Made by a program: the position numbers and the translations under genes | Notes under the pieces: generated by a model | Seen by the model: only the letters and a program-made list of their open reading frames with translations | Databases searched by the model: none | Told to the model about the DNA's origin: nothing | In this document: positions 11,454-23,041 of the stretch, one piece after another | How the letters are laid out: the number at the start of each line of letters is the position of its first letter | Numbering within the stretch: the stretch's first letter is position 1 | NCBI GenBank assembly: GCA_950295325.1 | Contig: OX485804.1 | Span: forward strand, 65,696,033 to 65,760,032 | Length of the DNA stretch: 64,000 bases | DNA from: Polytrichum commune | Lineage: Eukaryota; Streptophyta; Polytrichopsida; Polytrichales; Polytrichaceae | Reading direction: 5' to 3'

Positions 11454-14408
11454 TTATGGAGGGTTTAAGTTTTGGGGGAGCGGTTGGTGGTTTTCAAGTC
11501 TCCTCTTATGTAGGAGGATGGACATGGCATATTGTATTGCAATAGTATTAATGTTTTTAAAGGTATTTTTGATGGTAACCATGGGTATTTTGAGATTTTC
11601 TTCTAGTATTTTCATGGATGGGATGTGGGCCGTAGCTCGGGCCCCAGCTGTGAGGACAATAAGTGGTTCGATTTTCCATCCTCTAGAAGCGATACTATCA
11701 ATCAGTGGTTTGTATTTGTTGTTTTTTGCTTCTATATTTTCTGGGGAAAATTTGTCGTTACAATATGTGAATTCGATAAATTGTATGGTGAGGTTAGGGT
11801 CAACGTCGATGGGAGGGTCATTTTGATATGGTAATCCTTTGACGCATAGTATGTCAGGGCGAAACCTTGCATTGCAATGACATCTTTGTGTGTTACATGC
11901 ACAAGGGAGTAGCCAATTGGGGACAGTATTTTCTTGGGGATTATTATTGAAGGTACCGGCATTCATGAGGGTAAAACATCGGGATTTTTCGGACAAGATT
12001 AGGAGCTTCCTAATTTCTCCAACTGCTTTGTTATGTCTTTTAACTCGTAGTGAGTGTATATGTTGTTGGTTACATTTCAGCAGTACATGTAGCCAAGTGT
12101 CTGGATCGTTTGAATTGCATATGGGACACGTGATAGAGGGGTACCTCTGGTGACCGAAAAACATTTGTTTTCTAGCATTACCCATGTATGTTCCTGTGCG
12201 GAATTTAATAAGGCATGATTTTTGTTTGTCTGTGATTAAGGGATTTGTCCAGAATTCGTTGGACAATTCTTTGTCAATGTCTATATTTTCTGTCCATTTA
12301 CACGTGTTGGGGGTTTGTGTGGCCATGACTGCTATATTGGTTTCCCTGTCATATTTTTTAATTTGTTTTTCTAAGAATCTTACTGGGCCTTTGTCTGGGA
12401 CTTCTTCCATTGAGGCCCAGACGTCCTTTTGATAATAGTATGGGGTGGCGTGGGCATGTTCGTATGGGTGTATGGCGATTCTGTGTTCTAATTCTAACCC
12501 GTCTTTTGCTAGTTTATCCGCTTTTTCATTACCGTCAATGTTGACGTGTGCTCTGACTTTGTATAATGTGATAGGCTGTGTACGGTCTTGGAGGATTTTT
12601 ACCATGGAGTTGAGTGTGATTTGGTCTGGGTGATTATTATGGAGAGTGGGGTGTTTAATTTGTGTGTTGAGTAGATATAGTACGTTTAGACTGTCTGTGA
12701 ATATAAATGCAGGTTCATTAGGGAATTGTGTATTGATGATTCTTAGTGTTTTGTGTATAGCCATCATTTCTGCACGTAGTATATTTTGATGCCCATGGAG
12801 TCTTTTGGCGATATTTAAGCCTTTGGGGCTAAAGATACCGTATCCAGCTCTTTCTCTTCTCCATACTCCAGGGGCAATTTCTTTGGGTTTTATAAAGGAT
12901 CCATCTGTGTAGTAGCTAAATTGGGGGTGGAATTTTAGTGGTAAGTTGGTTTGGTAGTTTGGGAGTTGTGGGGTGGGGTTATTATTGTATAGGGGTGTGT
13001 TTGGGTAGTTTGTTTTAGCCCATTTTTTACTAGGGTTAACGGTGATGTTCGGAGGGGTGGGTGGTGCAATTTGAGTGTGGCTTTGTAATATTTGGAGGTT
13101 ATTTGCTGTGTCGTGTATTAGCTTCATTTGTTCGTAGGTACCTATGTTATTATTTTGGTGATGGATACAGAATATTTGCATGGTAGATGGTTCTTTCCTT
13201 GTAGTATTGAGTTCGGGGGGTATTGTTGGTTCTTCGTATGTGATTGTGTCAGTAGCAAAATGGGCAATGACATGTGTGTCTGGGAATGGGCCTATGTGTG
13301 GGTTCGAGTTTTGGTACCAGTCAGTGTCTGGGGATATAATTATAGTGATTGTGTAAGGGTCATTTTGGGCCGCCATGCGTGCCCAGTGAATGGCTTGTTG
13401 TAGGTCTCTTGAGGTGTGAGGATGTGCGTATCCAATTCCTTGCCATTTATAGTCAAACACTTTTCCTAAGGATCCGAATATTATGTCTCGTGAGAAGGGT
13501 GAGTAGAATTGGGTGAAATGTGTAGGACATGTAACTGGGGATGAAAAGTATGAGTGGGTAATATTGAATGTTGTAATTAGTAGATCCAGTATTTGAGTTG
13601 GTATTGTATATTGGGCTCTTTTGAGTGGGTCGTTTTTTGGGATACGGTATTTGTATCTTTGGTATAGCCAGATAATTTCAGTTTCGAATGATTGGGTAGA
13701 TGGTTCTAGACCATGTGTGGTATTTTTTGCCAATTGGTATTGTTTCCATAGCCATGTTAGTCTAGCTTTCGGGATAGTGATGAGATGCCTTCCATTGTCT
13801 TCGTATATGTGGGCGACATCGAATTGTGTTTGGATAGTATCAGAATTTGTTTCAATGTCGTTTTCTGGGTTGCATTCACTAATAGAGATATGTGCTAGTG
13901 GAATTATTGTGGATGGTGTGACGTATCTTGTGTCTCGGTGTTGTTCCGTGGTGAAGTAAGCGTTAATGATGTTTGAAAAATGATTGTGTTGTCTTTCTGT
14001 GTAATATTGGATAAGCAGGTTTGTGTTGTGATTGCATATGTTGGCTTCACAGTAGGGGTATAGGTCCCTTTGGGTTCGCCATTTATTATATGTGTTGTTA
14101 TTTGTTGTGGTCCATTGACACATATATGACGTAACTGTTCTTTTTATTCCATTGTGGTCGTTAGTTTGTTTTTGTTTGTGATCGAGTATTTTGTGTATGG
14201 GGAATTGTCTGGGGTCTTTAAACATGTTGTTGGGGGGAGGAGGTAGATGGGGGATGGGGGGGTTAGGGGGGTGTACGGGGGCGGTCGGTGTGTGAGGTAG
14301 GATGTTGTGATTTCTTATTATATATTTGTTTTTGAGGGATCTTGGTGGGTGGTGTTGTTGGCAGGATAGGGGGCATTGATTGCAGGGGGGGGTGGTAGAA
14401 TAGTTCAT
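11454..14408 (-). pseudogene. Copy A ORF2, fourth segment: RNase H, zinc finger and restriction-like endonuclease
   Basis: 984 open codons, intact to the stop at 11454. RNase H residues are in place: D502 (TDGS), E547 (RAEM), D572 (FTDS) and H621...D631 (AH...GNEKAD). A zinc finger follows: C761-x2-C764-x9-H774-x4-C779, then RHN (791-793), the layout found before the restriction-like endonuclease of R2-type elements. A Cys cluster (836, 838, 843, 845) leads into R850-P851-D852, E879, and K895...K898-Y899, matching the PD-(D/E)-K core; the 16-residue E-to-K spacing is close to that in R2. RNase H would remove template RNA, and RLE would be a second DNA-cutting activity beside APE. The frame upstream is joined to RT in copy B, so this is probably the end of ORF2 and not a separate gene. 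Confidence 0.85.
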
Positions 14409-17236
14409 TAGCTATGTTAAGTGCGCTTTGGATAAGTTTAGAAGGAGTGGAGTGGTAGATTTTGAATTCGTCCTTGTTCATCAGAGTGGTACCATTAGGC
14501 AGGGTAATTTGGTCTAGTGTGATTATATTATATATAAGTAATTTGTGTAGTAGTTCAAATGAGGTGTTGGGGTTTAGGCCATGTAGCATTTGTGCTTCTT
14601 GCATCCATGCAGTTTCAAGTGAGGATGGGGTTAGTAGAAAGTTATTTATTGTGCTTTTTAGATGGACTCCGGCTTTATGTTTTAGCATGAACAATGTTCT
14701 AGTGATGGGTGATCTAACACAGTGGTGGTATTTGATGCGAGTGATTTCTTGAGAGCCCCCATGTGTGGCGAGTATGAATTGTACTAGACCGGTATATATT
14801 CTTCCAATTCTCCCTTTGTCATTGAGGGCATTTTGTAATTGTTCTCCAATGCACCTTAGATAGGCATTTTGTAATGAAAATGCTTCAATTCCAAATAGGT
14901 TGTGGGGAGTTGCGTGGCAATATTAGATGTGCATTTAGGTATTCCGCATATTGTTTTATGGAGTGCGATGATTTTTTTGTCTAGTTTTTTTATGGCTGGT
15001 ATGGAATATGGTACTGCATAAAAACTATATGTTATTCCAGCACGTATGACTGTGTCTGCCATGTTGATTTTTTGTTTCATAGTAGCTGGGCAAGCTACGA
15101 GGGCTTGACATTGTTTGATTACTTTAGCTGTGGTGGTATTTATTTGTGTTTTCCATTTGAGTGATGGTGCAAGATTTATTCCTAGATATGTATAGGGTTC
15201 ATGTTGGTTTAGGACTGGTATAGGTTGGTTTCTATAGTTTATGTTAGTGGATTAGATTAGGGCCTTGAAGGTTGTGGGGTTAAGTTTGGATTTGTTTGGG
15301 CATCCAGTCACTGCACATTTTGGTATACCTAGGTCCATTCCTGCCCATTCACAGAATTTGTCTAATTTGTTTAATTGTGTTTGTAATGCTTCTAGTTTGT
15401 TGGCTATTGCTGCAAGATCGTCTGCATATACTGCTGATGAGATTTTCACTCTAGACGTACCGAAGGTATATTCATTATTTCCTTGTTGCAGCCATCTAAG
15501 TAGGGGTTCCAAGAATATGATAAATAGATATGGGGTAAGGGTATCGCCTTGTATTGTACCTCTTTGGATGTGGATTCGTAGAGTTTTCCCGAAGTGTTCG
15601 CCGGTAAATATGGTTGATGATTGTGAGTATATGTTTCCTATGAGGTTTATGGAGTCATTGGGATAACCCAGGTCTTTCATTATGGCTAATAGTCTGGCGT
15701 GGTCAATGGAGCCAAAGGCGTTTTTGAAGTCAATATAAAGAATGTATATGTCTTGGTTTGTGAGTCTGGCGTCTTCAAGTGCTGCAATTAGTATTTGGAT
15801 TTGTCTGAAGGTGTTTCTTTCTGCTCTGAACCCTTCTTGGCTATCGTGTAGTATTTTGTATCTTTCTCCGTATGCTGATATGATAGAGGTTAGTGTGCTT
15901 GTGTATAATTTATATATAGTGTTAGCTAGTGCATTAGGTTTGTGATTTGTTAGTTGTGATGGGTTACCTTTTTTATATAGTAAAATTGTTAGGCTAGTTT
16001 TCTATGATGTTGGGATTTGTTTTTGTTTATAGCAGTGTTTAAATAATAGAAACAACATTTTGTGAAAGCGTGGAGGCATATTTTTTAGAATTGAGTTGGG
16101 AATTTTGTTTGGGCCTGGGACTTTATTATTACTTAGGTATTTAAGACAGAAGTTGTATGTTTTTTTATCAAGGTATGTGTGCAAGGGGATTTGGGGTTCT
16201 CTTCGTCTGTCGATTGTATATCCATCTAAGTCGTGCCAAGGGTATTGCCTTACTCCACATGTACAGTGAATTGGATGTGTATTTTGATGGTGGCATGTGG
16301 GGACTGTTGGGCGGTTACTGATGGATTGTTGTGCGTAAATCTCTGAAGCAATGTCTTCAGGGTTGGTTAATATGTTGTTTTATCTATCAATGATGGAGTC
16401 AAGAGGTGAGGTTTCAGTGTTCTTGAAGACTTTCCAATTTATTTTCTTGGGGTTTTTTTCATACATTTGACGGTATTTTGATACGGCTTTTAGGATGCAG
16501 TCTCTGGTGTATTTTGTGGTAATTTTTCTGGCTTGTTTATTTGCCGTTTTTGCGATAGTTGCTATGGTGTCAATCCATTCGACATGAGATGTTGTTGTAG
16601 TAGGTGGGTGCGGGGTGTTGACGTGTTGGTGGTTTCGGATATCATTTAGGATGGGGTGTACTTGCCAGCTTGGATCATTTTGTACAATGTAAATGGTTTT
16701 CCTGATGAGGTGATATGTGTTGAGGTGTCTTTTTCATTCTCTAGCTAGTTTACGTGGTAAAAAACCACCTTGTTTTGATGTTCTGTTTGTGAGGTTGGGT
16801 AGAGGGTCTGCTTTGCAGGTTTTTTCAATTGTTTCTGAGATTTTGTTTATAATGTATTCTAATGATGTGCAGGCATTTTGCCATTGATCAGGTGTTAAGT
16901 ATTGGTTGTCTTCTAATAGTGTGGTGAGTTCTTTAAGTTGGGTGGAGTTTTCTTCGAAGAATGTTATGTTAAAATTTTCTAGGTTTTCCGGTGGTATCGG
17001 GTTCAGTATCCTAGTTGGTGTGGTGTTTGTAGAGGGCGGAGGTTTAGCTATAAGTGTGTTGTGTGGGATGTGTAATGTGACTGGGTAGTGATCTGAATTT
17101 AGATTCATGTTTGTGTTTGTAGTGGAGGTAAATTTGCTGTTGTCAAGGGAGTGAATGTAGAAACCATCTATTAGGCTTGTTGATGTGTAGTTGTAGCCAC
17201 CTTGTCTAGAGATACTAGTGTTGGTAGTGATATATT
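14263..17236 (-). pseudogene. Copy A ORF2, third segment: reverse transcriptase, broken
   Basis: Homologous fragments in several frames. The SDH end of the APE domain is at about 17108. An N-terminal RT segment with PGPNKIPNSIL lies at 16002-16184. The palm is at 15252-15680, with RGTIQGDTLTPYLF and the catalytic YADD at 15417-15428. Thumb and connection pieces follow at 14856-15080 and 14263-14694. At least three frame changes or stops separate them. Near 14385 a run of eight C residues on the coding strand, against seven pyrimidine-run bases in copy B, explains one shift. Copy B supplies the same order of domains and confirms the reading. Confidence 0.8.
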
Positions 17237-19918
17237 CTAAGTCGAGAGATGTGGTAAATTTTTTCCATTGGAAGTCCTCTTCTTGTGGGGGGTAGTAGTG
17301 TTGTTATTTTGTTTGCCCCTAAGTGCAATATCTCTGTTAAAGTCACCGCACAGTGTGTATATGTGATTGGGGTGTCTAGTGATTTGTTTAGTGATTTCAT
17401 TCTTAAGGTGTGGGATAAGACATGTGTCTTTTGGGTGCATAGGCATATACATGTGTATAATTAGCCAAGGTGTTAGTGGGTGGTTGTTTATTTTTATTAC
17501 TTGTAGGTACGGGGAGATGTTTGCTGGAGTGGGAATTTTGGTGACATTTCCCGGGAATGCATATTTGTGATGGATAAGTGTGAGTAGGCCACCTCTTTCG
17601 GGGGTATAGGGCATTCTTTGTTGGATGCACCTCGTGAGTGCGTGTGTGTTGTTGAAAGTGAGTTTGAATTCCGGAAATAAGTTTTGTATATATTTAGTAG
17701 ATTTGTTTGCAGTGAGTTTGGTTTCTTGGATATGAATGATTGCTGTGTTATTTAGAGAGTTGTTGATTAAGTCTTGTAAGGTTGGTAGTGATGTGTTGAG
17801 CGATGACGCATTCCAAGTTATTTTGTTTGTTTCGTGCTCGGTGTTAGAGTTCATTCTTGTGATTGGTGTGGGAGCGGCCGGGAGTGGGGGTGGGTGTGAG
17901 TATTCGCTTATATTTTCTAAACATCTAAGTGTTTCGGTTATTAACTGGTTTGGAAGGAAGGGGAATTCTTTCTTGAGGGTGATTGGTGTGGGTGTGGTGG
18001 CTTGGTTGTGGATGAAATCGTATATTTTGGTGTGTATTGAGTTTTGGAGGAGTATTATATGTTGATTGTTTTCTATGAATATTGTGTAGGGGTGCGGTGT
18101 CAGTATGTGACTTTCGGGGGGGTTGGTGAGGTTAGATAGTCTAATAATTAGTGTGTTGGTCCATATGTCGTTAAAGTGGTAGTTTTGGGGTTGGGCTAGT
18201 ATACTATTGCATGTGTCTATTGAGGGGTGGATGGTGATGACTATAGCATATAGCATATGGGTTGGTGGTGATTGCCTTTGTGTTTGGATGTTTTGGTGTA
18301 GATGTGGGTGGGTAATTATTGCTTGATGGTATAGAGGGTGTGTATTTCTTAGTATGGGAGCAAATGTATTTGCTATGTGTTGGTATTCGGGTTGTAGTTT
18401 GATAGTGTTTGGAATGAAGTATATCTTGGCTCTTTTTTTGTGTGTAGCAGGATGCGTATGTAGGATGTTAGGCATTGGTCCGGGGTTGGATTCTATGTCT
18501 CCGCATTTTAGTAATTCTAGTTTGTTAATGAAGTAGTATCCGTGGAAGTGAATTATTTTGGGGTTTTTCATGTTTGTTTTTAGATATATTGTGATTGTAC
18601 ATTTGGTTGTGGAAAATAGGTTAGGTATAGCGGGTATGGTTTTTTCTATTTGTATGGGTGAGAAGTGTGGTTTCGTATTATTTGTAGATTTATGGCTTGT
18701 TATTGAGTTAGGTTTCCAATTATTTATGAAGTGGTATTTGTTATTCTTTGTGTGGCGAGGCCGGTAGGCCGCGGCCATTGTGTTTTTTGGGTGGGGTTGG
18801 TATTTTATATGAGGGCTTAATAGGTGTTTGATTTTGTTATGGTGTTCGAATCTAGGGTAGGGTTTATTTTTGGAGCATTTGTTTTGTAGGTGTGCTTTGG
18901 TATTTGTTGAGAGGTGAGGTTGGTATGTTGAGGTTGCTTTGTTTTTCGGGTTGAATTTTTGTTTAATATGTATATTTAGTTTTGGGTAGGGGTGGTTTTT
19001 GGGGAATGGTTTGTGGTTTTGGTGGGTGTTGTATTTAGTTGTTAGGTGTGTATGGGAGTTGTCTTGGAGTACGTGTTTTGTAGTTGTGCTTGGTTTCCAT
19101 TTGGTTGTGATAGGGTTTGGTTTGTGGTGAAGATGGTAGGTCACGGTCATTTCGTAGTTTTGACATAATTTGTTTTTCAAGTGGAGGTTGGGTTTGGAGC
19201 TAGGGTATGGTGTGCTTTTTGAGCTTAGGTTGGGATGTATTTTAGATAGTGGATGGGGCTCTAGGTTAGGTTGGTTTTCTTGCTTTGGGTGGGTATTATG
19301 TTTTGGGCATTGTTGTGGATGCACTTTGTTTTTTAGGTAGAGTTTAACTTTTGAGTGTGTTCTATATTTCGGATGAAGTTTATTATTTGGATGAGAGATG
19401 TGTCTTAGATGGAGTCTATGTTTTGGATGAGGTATGTATTGTGGGTGAAGTTGGGGGTGTTTGTGGTTTGGGGATAGTTTGGTTTTTGGATGAAGTTTGT
19501 GTTTTAGGTGGACTTTGTAATTTGGGTGTAGCTTGTTTCTTGGATGGAGATTGTGCTTTAAGTGGGGACTATATCTTATGTGAGGGTAGTATATTGGGTG
19601 GGGCCGTGGTGGTTTTTGTTTTGGGTGGGTATGTTGTTGTGGGGGGGATGTTGTATTTCTTAGTTGATTGGGTGGAGGGTAATTGATTAGGTTAGGGTAG
19701 GTTCCTAGTTCATAATGTGGGTTATGTTTTGGATGAGATATGTATTTTGGGTAGTTTATGTATTTTGGATGGGATCCGTGTCTTGGATGAAGGAGGTGCC
19801 TTGGATGTGGTATGAATTTTGAGTATTTAACGGAGTCCGGGTTGTGTATTATGTTATTTGATTGTTTAGGTGTGAGGGAGGGATTTAGTTTTGAGTACGT
19901 CCTTTGTTTAGGATGCAA
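17237..19918 (-). pseudogene. Copy A ORF2, second segment: repeat region, 2A motif and APE endonuclease
   Basis: An open stretch of 893 codons. Codons 1-440 continue the low-complexity basic region with HPKHKL-type six-residue repeats. Codons 473-481 read GDIESNPGP, the conserved 2A ribosome-skipping core. After it, about codons 690-880 form an APE-type endonuclease: WNASSLNT, QETKL with the catalytic Glu near 732, the GGLL strand, and CGDFN near 857-861. The frame is lost at 17237, before the C-terminal SDH motif, which reappears in another frame at about 17100. APE makes the target-DNA nick that primes reverse transcription in most LINEs. The frameshift makes this copy defective. Confidence 0.8.
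18476..18541 (-). other. 2A ribosome-skipping motif
   Basis: Encodes GYYFINKLELL followed by KCGDIESNPGP. This matches the D-x-E-x-N-P-G-P consensus of 2A peptides, with the hydrophobic stretch upstream that the family needs. Skipping would separate Gly (codon at 18479-18481) from Pro (18476-18478). 2A-like motifs are known in trypanosome and some animal non-LTR elements, usually near the start of the enzyme ORF. Here it sits between the repeat region and the APE domain, so it would release the enzyme part from the basic repeat part. Confidence 0.85.
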
Positions 19919-19919
19919 C

Positions 19920-21286
19920 TTATATTTTAGATGTGGTTTGGATGTAAGATGAAGTTTGTTTGTTGGTATGGTGAAGGTATCTTTGATTTGGATGCATGAT
20001 GAAGGTATCTTTGGTTTGTTCTTGTTTGATTTGTGGTATTTGTTTGGTGTGTATTTTGTTATAGGGGGGGGTGATGGGTGGGGTGGGTATAATGTTTTTT
20101 AGTTGTTTAGGTATGGATTGTAATTTTGTATGTTTGCTTGTAGTTAGGTTAGTTCCCCAATATTGTGTAAAGTTATTTTTGTATTTAGTTTTATGGCGAG
20201 GCCAGTAGGCCGAGGCCATTTTATTTTTTGGGTATTTGTAATTTGAGTGGTAGTTTGGTGTTGAGAACGGTAGTTTATTAGGTATGGGTTGTGTTTTGTA
20301 TGTTGGGTGGGGTTTGTATTTTTGGTGGAGTTTATATGTTTGGTGGGGATTATATTTTGGGTGTAATATGTATTTTGTGTGGGGTTTGTATTTTGGGTGT
20401 GTATATTGTTTCGTTTGAGTTCTGTCTTTGTGCATGTGTAAAGTAAAGTGATTGTATTTATATTTCATATGGTATTTTGGCCGTCGTATGGTATCATGGC
20501 TAGTATGATGGTATCTTTTATTATAGAGTACGGACTTTGTTGTAGGCGTGTGTATGATGTTTGGGTATGGTCGGGTTTTAGTCTTATTTATTCTTTGGTT
20601 TTTTATGATCATGTTTTTGTTTATAGTGAAAGGGTTAGTTTTGGCGGGTGTTATGCTTTTTATTTGTTTGAGTAGGGAGTATGTGTATTTTGGATTAATT
20701 GTATGGTATTTGTATTTTGTTTGAGTATAATGTTTTGTTTGGGTGTTGTATTTTGCTTGAGTATAACATTTTTCTTGAGCATGGCATTTTGCTTGAGTAT
20801 GGTATTTTGTTTGAGTATGATGTGTTGCTTGGGTGTGGCATTTTGTTTGAGTATGGTATTTTGCTTGAGTACGGTATTTTTTTTGGGTATGATATTTTGC
20901 TTGGGTATGGTATTTTGCTTGAGTATAGTATTTTGCTTGAGTATAGTATTTTGTTTGAGTATGGCATTTTGCTTGAGTATGGTTTTTTGCTTGAGTATGA
21001 TATTTTGTTTGTGTATGGTATTTTGTATGGTATTTTGCTTGGATATGGTATTTTTCTTGAGTATGGAGTTTGTTTTCGTATAAAGTAGATAACTTGTATT
21101 TCATATGGTATTTTGGACATTGTGGGATACTATGAGTAGTACGATGGTATCTAGTATTTATTCTAGGTGAAATAGTATATAGAATACTATGTTTAATACT
21201 ATGTTTAATACTATGTCTACATATGTGTATGTATCTAAGATAGTATTGAAGTAAATACTTTTGTTTTACCCGGCGATTTGTGGTCA
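19920..21286 (-). pseudogene. Copy A ORF2, first segment: His/Lys/Thr/Gln repeat region
   Basis: An open frame of about 455 codons directly after ORF1, with no clear ATG at its head. It is dominated by six-residue repeats of the KYHTQA type from an 18-base DNA repeat, then HPKYK-type repeats. It ends with an MASAYWPRH block that has a partner (MAAAYRPRH) in the next segment. A stop at 19920 is followed, one base further and in another frame, by the next long open segment, so the two were probably one frame separated by a small indel. No enzyme domain is visible. Its high positive charge suggests nucleic-acid binding (inference). Confidence 0.6.
20700..21070 (-). repeat. 18-bp tandem repeat inside the retrotransposon
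   Basis: About 20 units of 18 bases; on the coding strand the unit is close to ATACCATACTCAAGCAAA. Because 18 is a multiple of three and no unit forms a stop, the array is open in several frames on both strands, which explains overlapping open frames there. Neighbouring units alternate between a few variants. Confidence 0.9.
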
Positions 21287-23041
21287 ATCCACATTTGGCA
21301 GGTCTTTGATCATAAGATTTGGATTTACCAACCCAGTAATTTGTTGCATCCCGGTAAGTGCCATGATTAATGTGCTTTGGATGTCCAACATTTGCTTCTT
21401 CAATTTTTCGTTGATGTCATCTACATAGTTGTGGGCCTCTTTGACTATGTCATCCTTCAAGACCTTCATCTCTTCGTGTAGTTCAAGCTTGAGTTTCTTG
21501 TTGCCTTCTTCAATGGCCTCCTTCATGATGGAAAAAACTTCACTTTTGGTGGCATTCTTCTCCCCTTGGTTTTGGTTTTGGATTGCTTCAATGGTGTTCA
21601 CCAAGCAAGTGTTAGTATCCTCAAATCCAAACTTGATCAACAAATCTTTGGAGGGTTTGTCAATACCATCAAGACTTCTACGGTGTGGAGTGATTTCCAC
21701 ATGATAAACACCAATTTTTTCCTCTTTTCCTACAAACTTTTTGTATACAAAGGGGTTGAGGCATTCAACATTTGCACTACCATTGTGTCTAATTCCATCT
21801 TGCTTATGGAACCAAATGGAGACAACATTCTTGGTTCCAATTATCTTGCAAATTTCAAGAGATGTGTCATCAATGCTCATCAAGATGGGAAGGTTGTAGA
21901 GGGTGAGAGTTAGAGCTTCTTTCCTTTGTTTTTGCTCCAAGGTGAGAGAAGGCCCTTTCTTCACTTGTCCTTCCAAAATTTCATGGTGTGTTGCAACTTG
22001 AAGTTCTTGAATTTTCTTGGCTTGTGCGGGGGTCGGTGCAACAATGTAAGCATGGTTGTTGGAAGTGCCCTTTTGCACCTCTACAATCTCAAATTCATAA
22101 CCTCTCCTAAAGCTATTCTCTAGAACATCTTTGAAGAGCATGTGTGAAGAGACATCAATCAAAGTTTCACTAGTGATTTTGATTGAGAGGTTGTTGTTCC
22201 TAGCTATGGAGTGGTAAGTCTTACATACCTTTCCAAGAGTACCTTGGGTTGATTTGGGGTCCAATTGTAGTATGAATGGTCTAAGTCCTTTCAACAAGGC
22301 CACACCATCAATTTCGGGGTGAAGAAGGTGGAGTTTGGCAATACCCGCCCAAACTCCTTTCTCTCCACCTCTCTTGACACTCATGCACATAATAGATATG
22401 GGCTCAATAAGGTTAGTACCAAGTGGTATTTGCATCAACTCAAGTCTTTTCCTTACTAGTTCTTTCACATGGTTATGGAGGAGAGGGGTGTTGGGTAGTT
22501 GAAATTCAATAGCAACATGGAAGTCCAAAGAGAGACATGTATTGGGATCGATTGGGATATCATATGGAATTTGTGTTAGGTTGAGGTGTTGTCCAAGGAC
22601 ACCATCCTCCCTCTTACCTGGGTAATAGATTTGGGGTATCCTTGGGAAGGATATTGTGACCCCTTCCATCTCTTCCGCTTCCTTCCTTGGTACACCCCTA
22701 AGTACCCTATCTTCAATGGATTCACCATCAAAGAGCTCTTCCAACCCCTCTTCCATAGCCAATTTCTCCATGTTAGTGAAATCATACCAAAAATTTTGAC
22801 GGAACCTTCGTTCCGAGAAAATGGAATTTACCTGTGTGGCTTGTGGGCGTCGTTGTGGAGTTTGGTGTAGAGACTTGTTCGGTGTTGTCTTCTCCCGGGT
22901 CCTCTTGGTGCCTATTTCCTTCGCAGCTTGATTCTCCTTTGCCTTCTCCGCTAGGAGCCGCATGAGGTTTTGTGTGGGTGAGTCTACCTCCATGTTGTCC
23001 TCGTCGCCAAGGCCTACTCGGTATGTGGAAGGTGACGCCAT
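21284..23041 (-). CDS. Copy A ORF1: RRM-like, coiled-coil RNA-binding protein
   Basis: 585 residues from the ATG at 23041 (MASPSTYR...), the first in-frame ATG of a longer open frame. About residues 375-460 look like an RNA-recognition motif: an LTLYNLP strand (RNP2-like) followed by helix, IVSIWF-type strand and closing strands. About 500-560 is a heptad-rich Lys/Glu helix likely to form a coiled coil, as in multimeric ORF1 proteins of LINEs. The middle part (about residues 150-330) has no family I recognise. The role expected from position is binding element RNA to form the transposition particle (inference). The stop codon overlaps the next open frame by a few bases. It is intact, unlike the RT region. 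Confidence 0.75.
   Translation of the reverse strand: MASPSTYRVGLGDEDNMEVDSPTQNLMRLLAEKAKENQAAKEIGTKRTREKTTPNKSLHQTPQRRPQATQVNSIFSERRFRQNFWYDFTNMEKLAMEEGLEELFDGESIEDRVLRGVPRKEAEEMEGVTISFPRIPQIYYPGKREDGVLGQHLNLTQIPYDIPIDPNTCLSLDFHVAIEFQLPNTPLLHNHVKELVRKRLELMQIPLGTNLIEPISIMCMSVKRGGEKGVWAGIAKLHLLHPEIDGVALLKGLRPFILQLDPKSTQGTLGKVCKTYHSIARNNNLSIKITSETLIDVSSHMLFKDVLENSFRRGYEFEIVEVQKGTSNNHAYIVAPTPAQAKKIQELQVATHHEILEGQVKKGPSLTLEQKQRKEALTLTLYNLPILMSIDDTSLEICKIIGTKNVVSIWFHKQDGIRHNGSANVECLNPFVYKKFVGKEEKIGVYHVEITPHRRSLDGIDKPSKDLLIKFGFEDTNTCLVNTIEAIQNQNQGEKNATKSEVFSIMKEAIEEGNKKLKLELHEEMKVLKDDIVKEAHNYVDDINEKLKKQMLDIQSTLIMALTGMQQITGLVNPNLMIKDLPNVD

Noticed and set aside
14225-14408. A separate third ORF for RNase H-RLE in the retrotransposon
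   Set aside because: In copy B the RT frame reads through the homologous Pro-rich linker that belongs to the RNase H frame of copy A, so the split positions differ and are best explained by independent indels.
20699-21088. Open frames of 126-129 codons on the + strand with Cys/Leu/Phe-rich repeats
   Set aside because: They arise from the 18-bp tandem array, which is open in several frames; the minus-strand frame is the one continuous with the retrotransposon.
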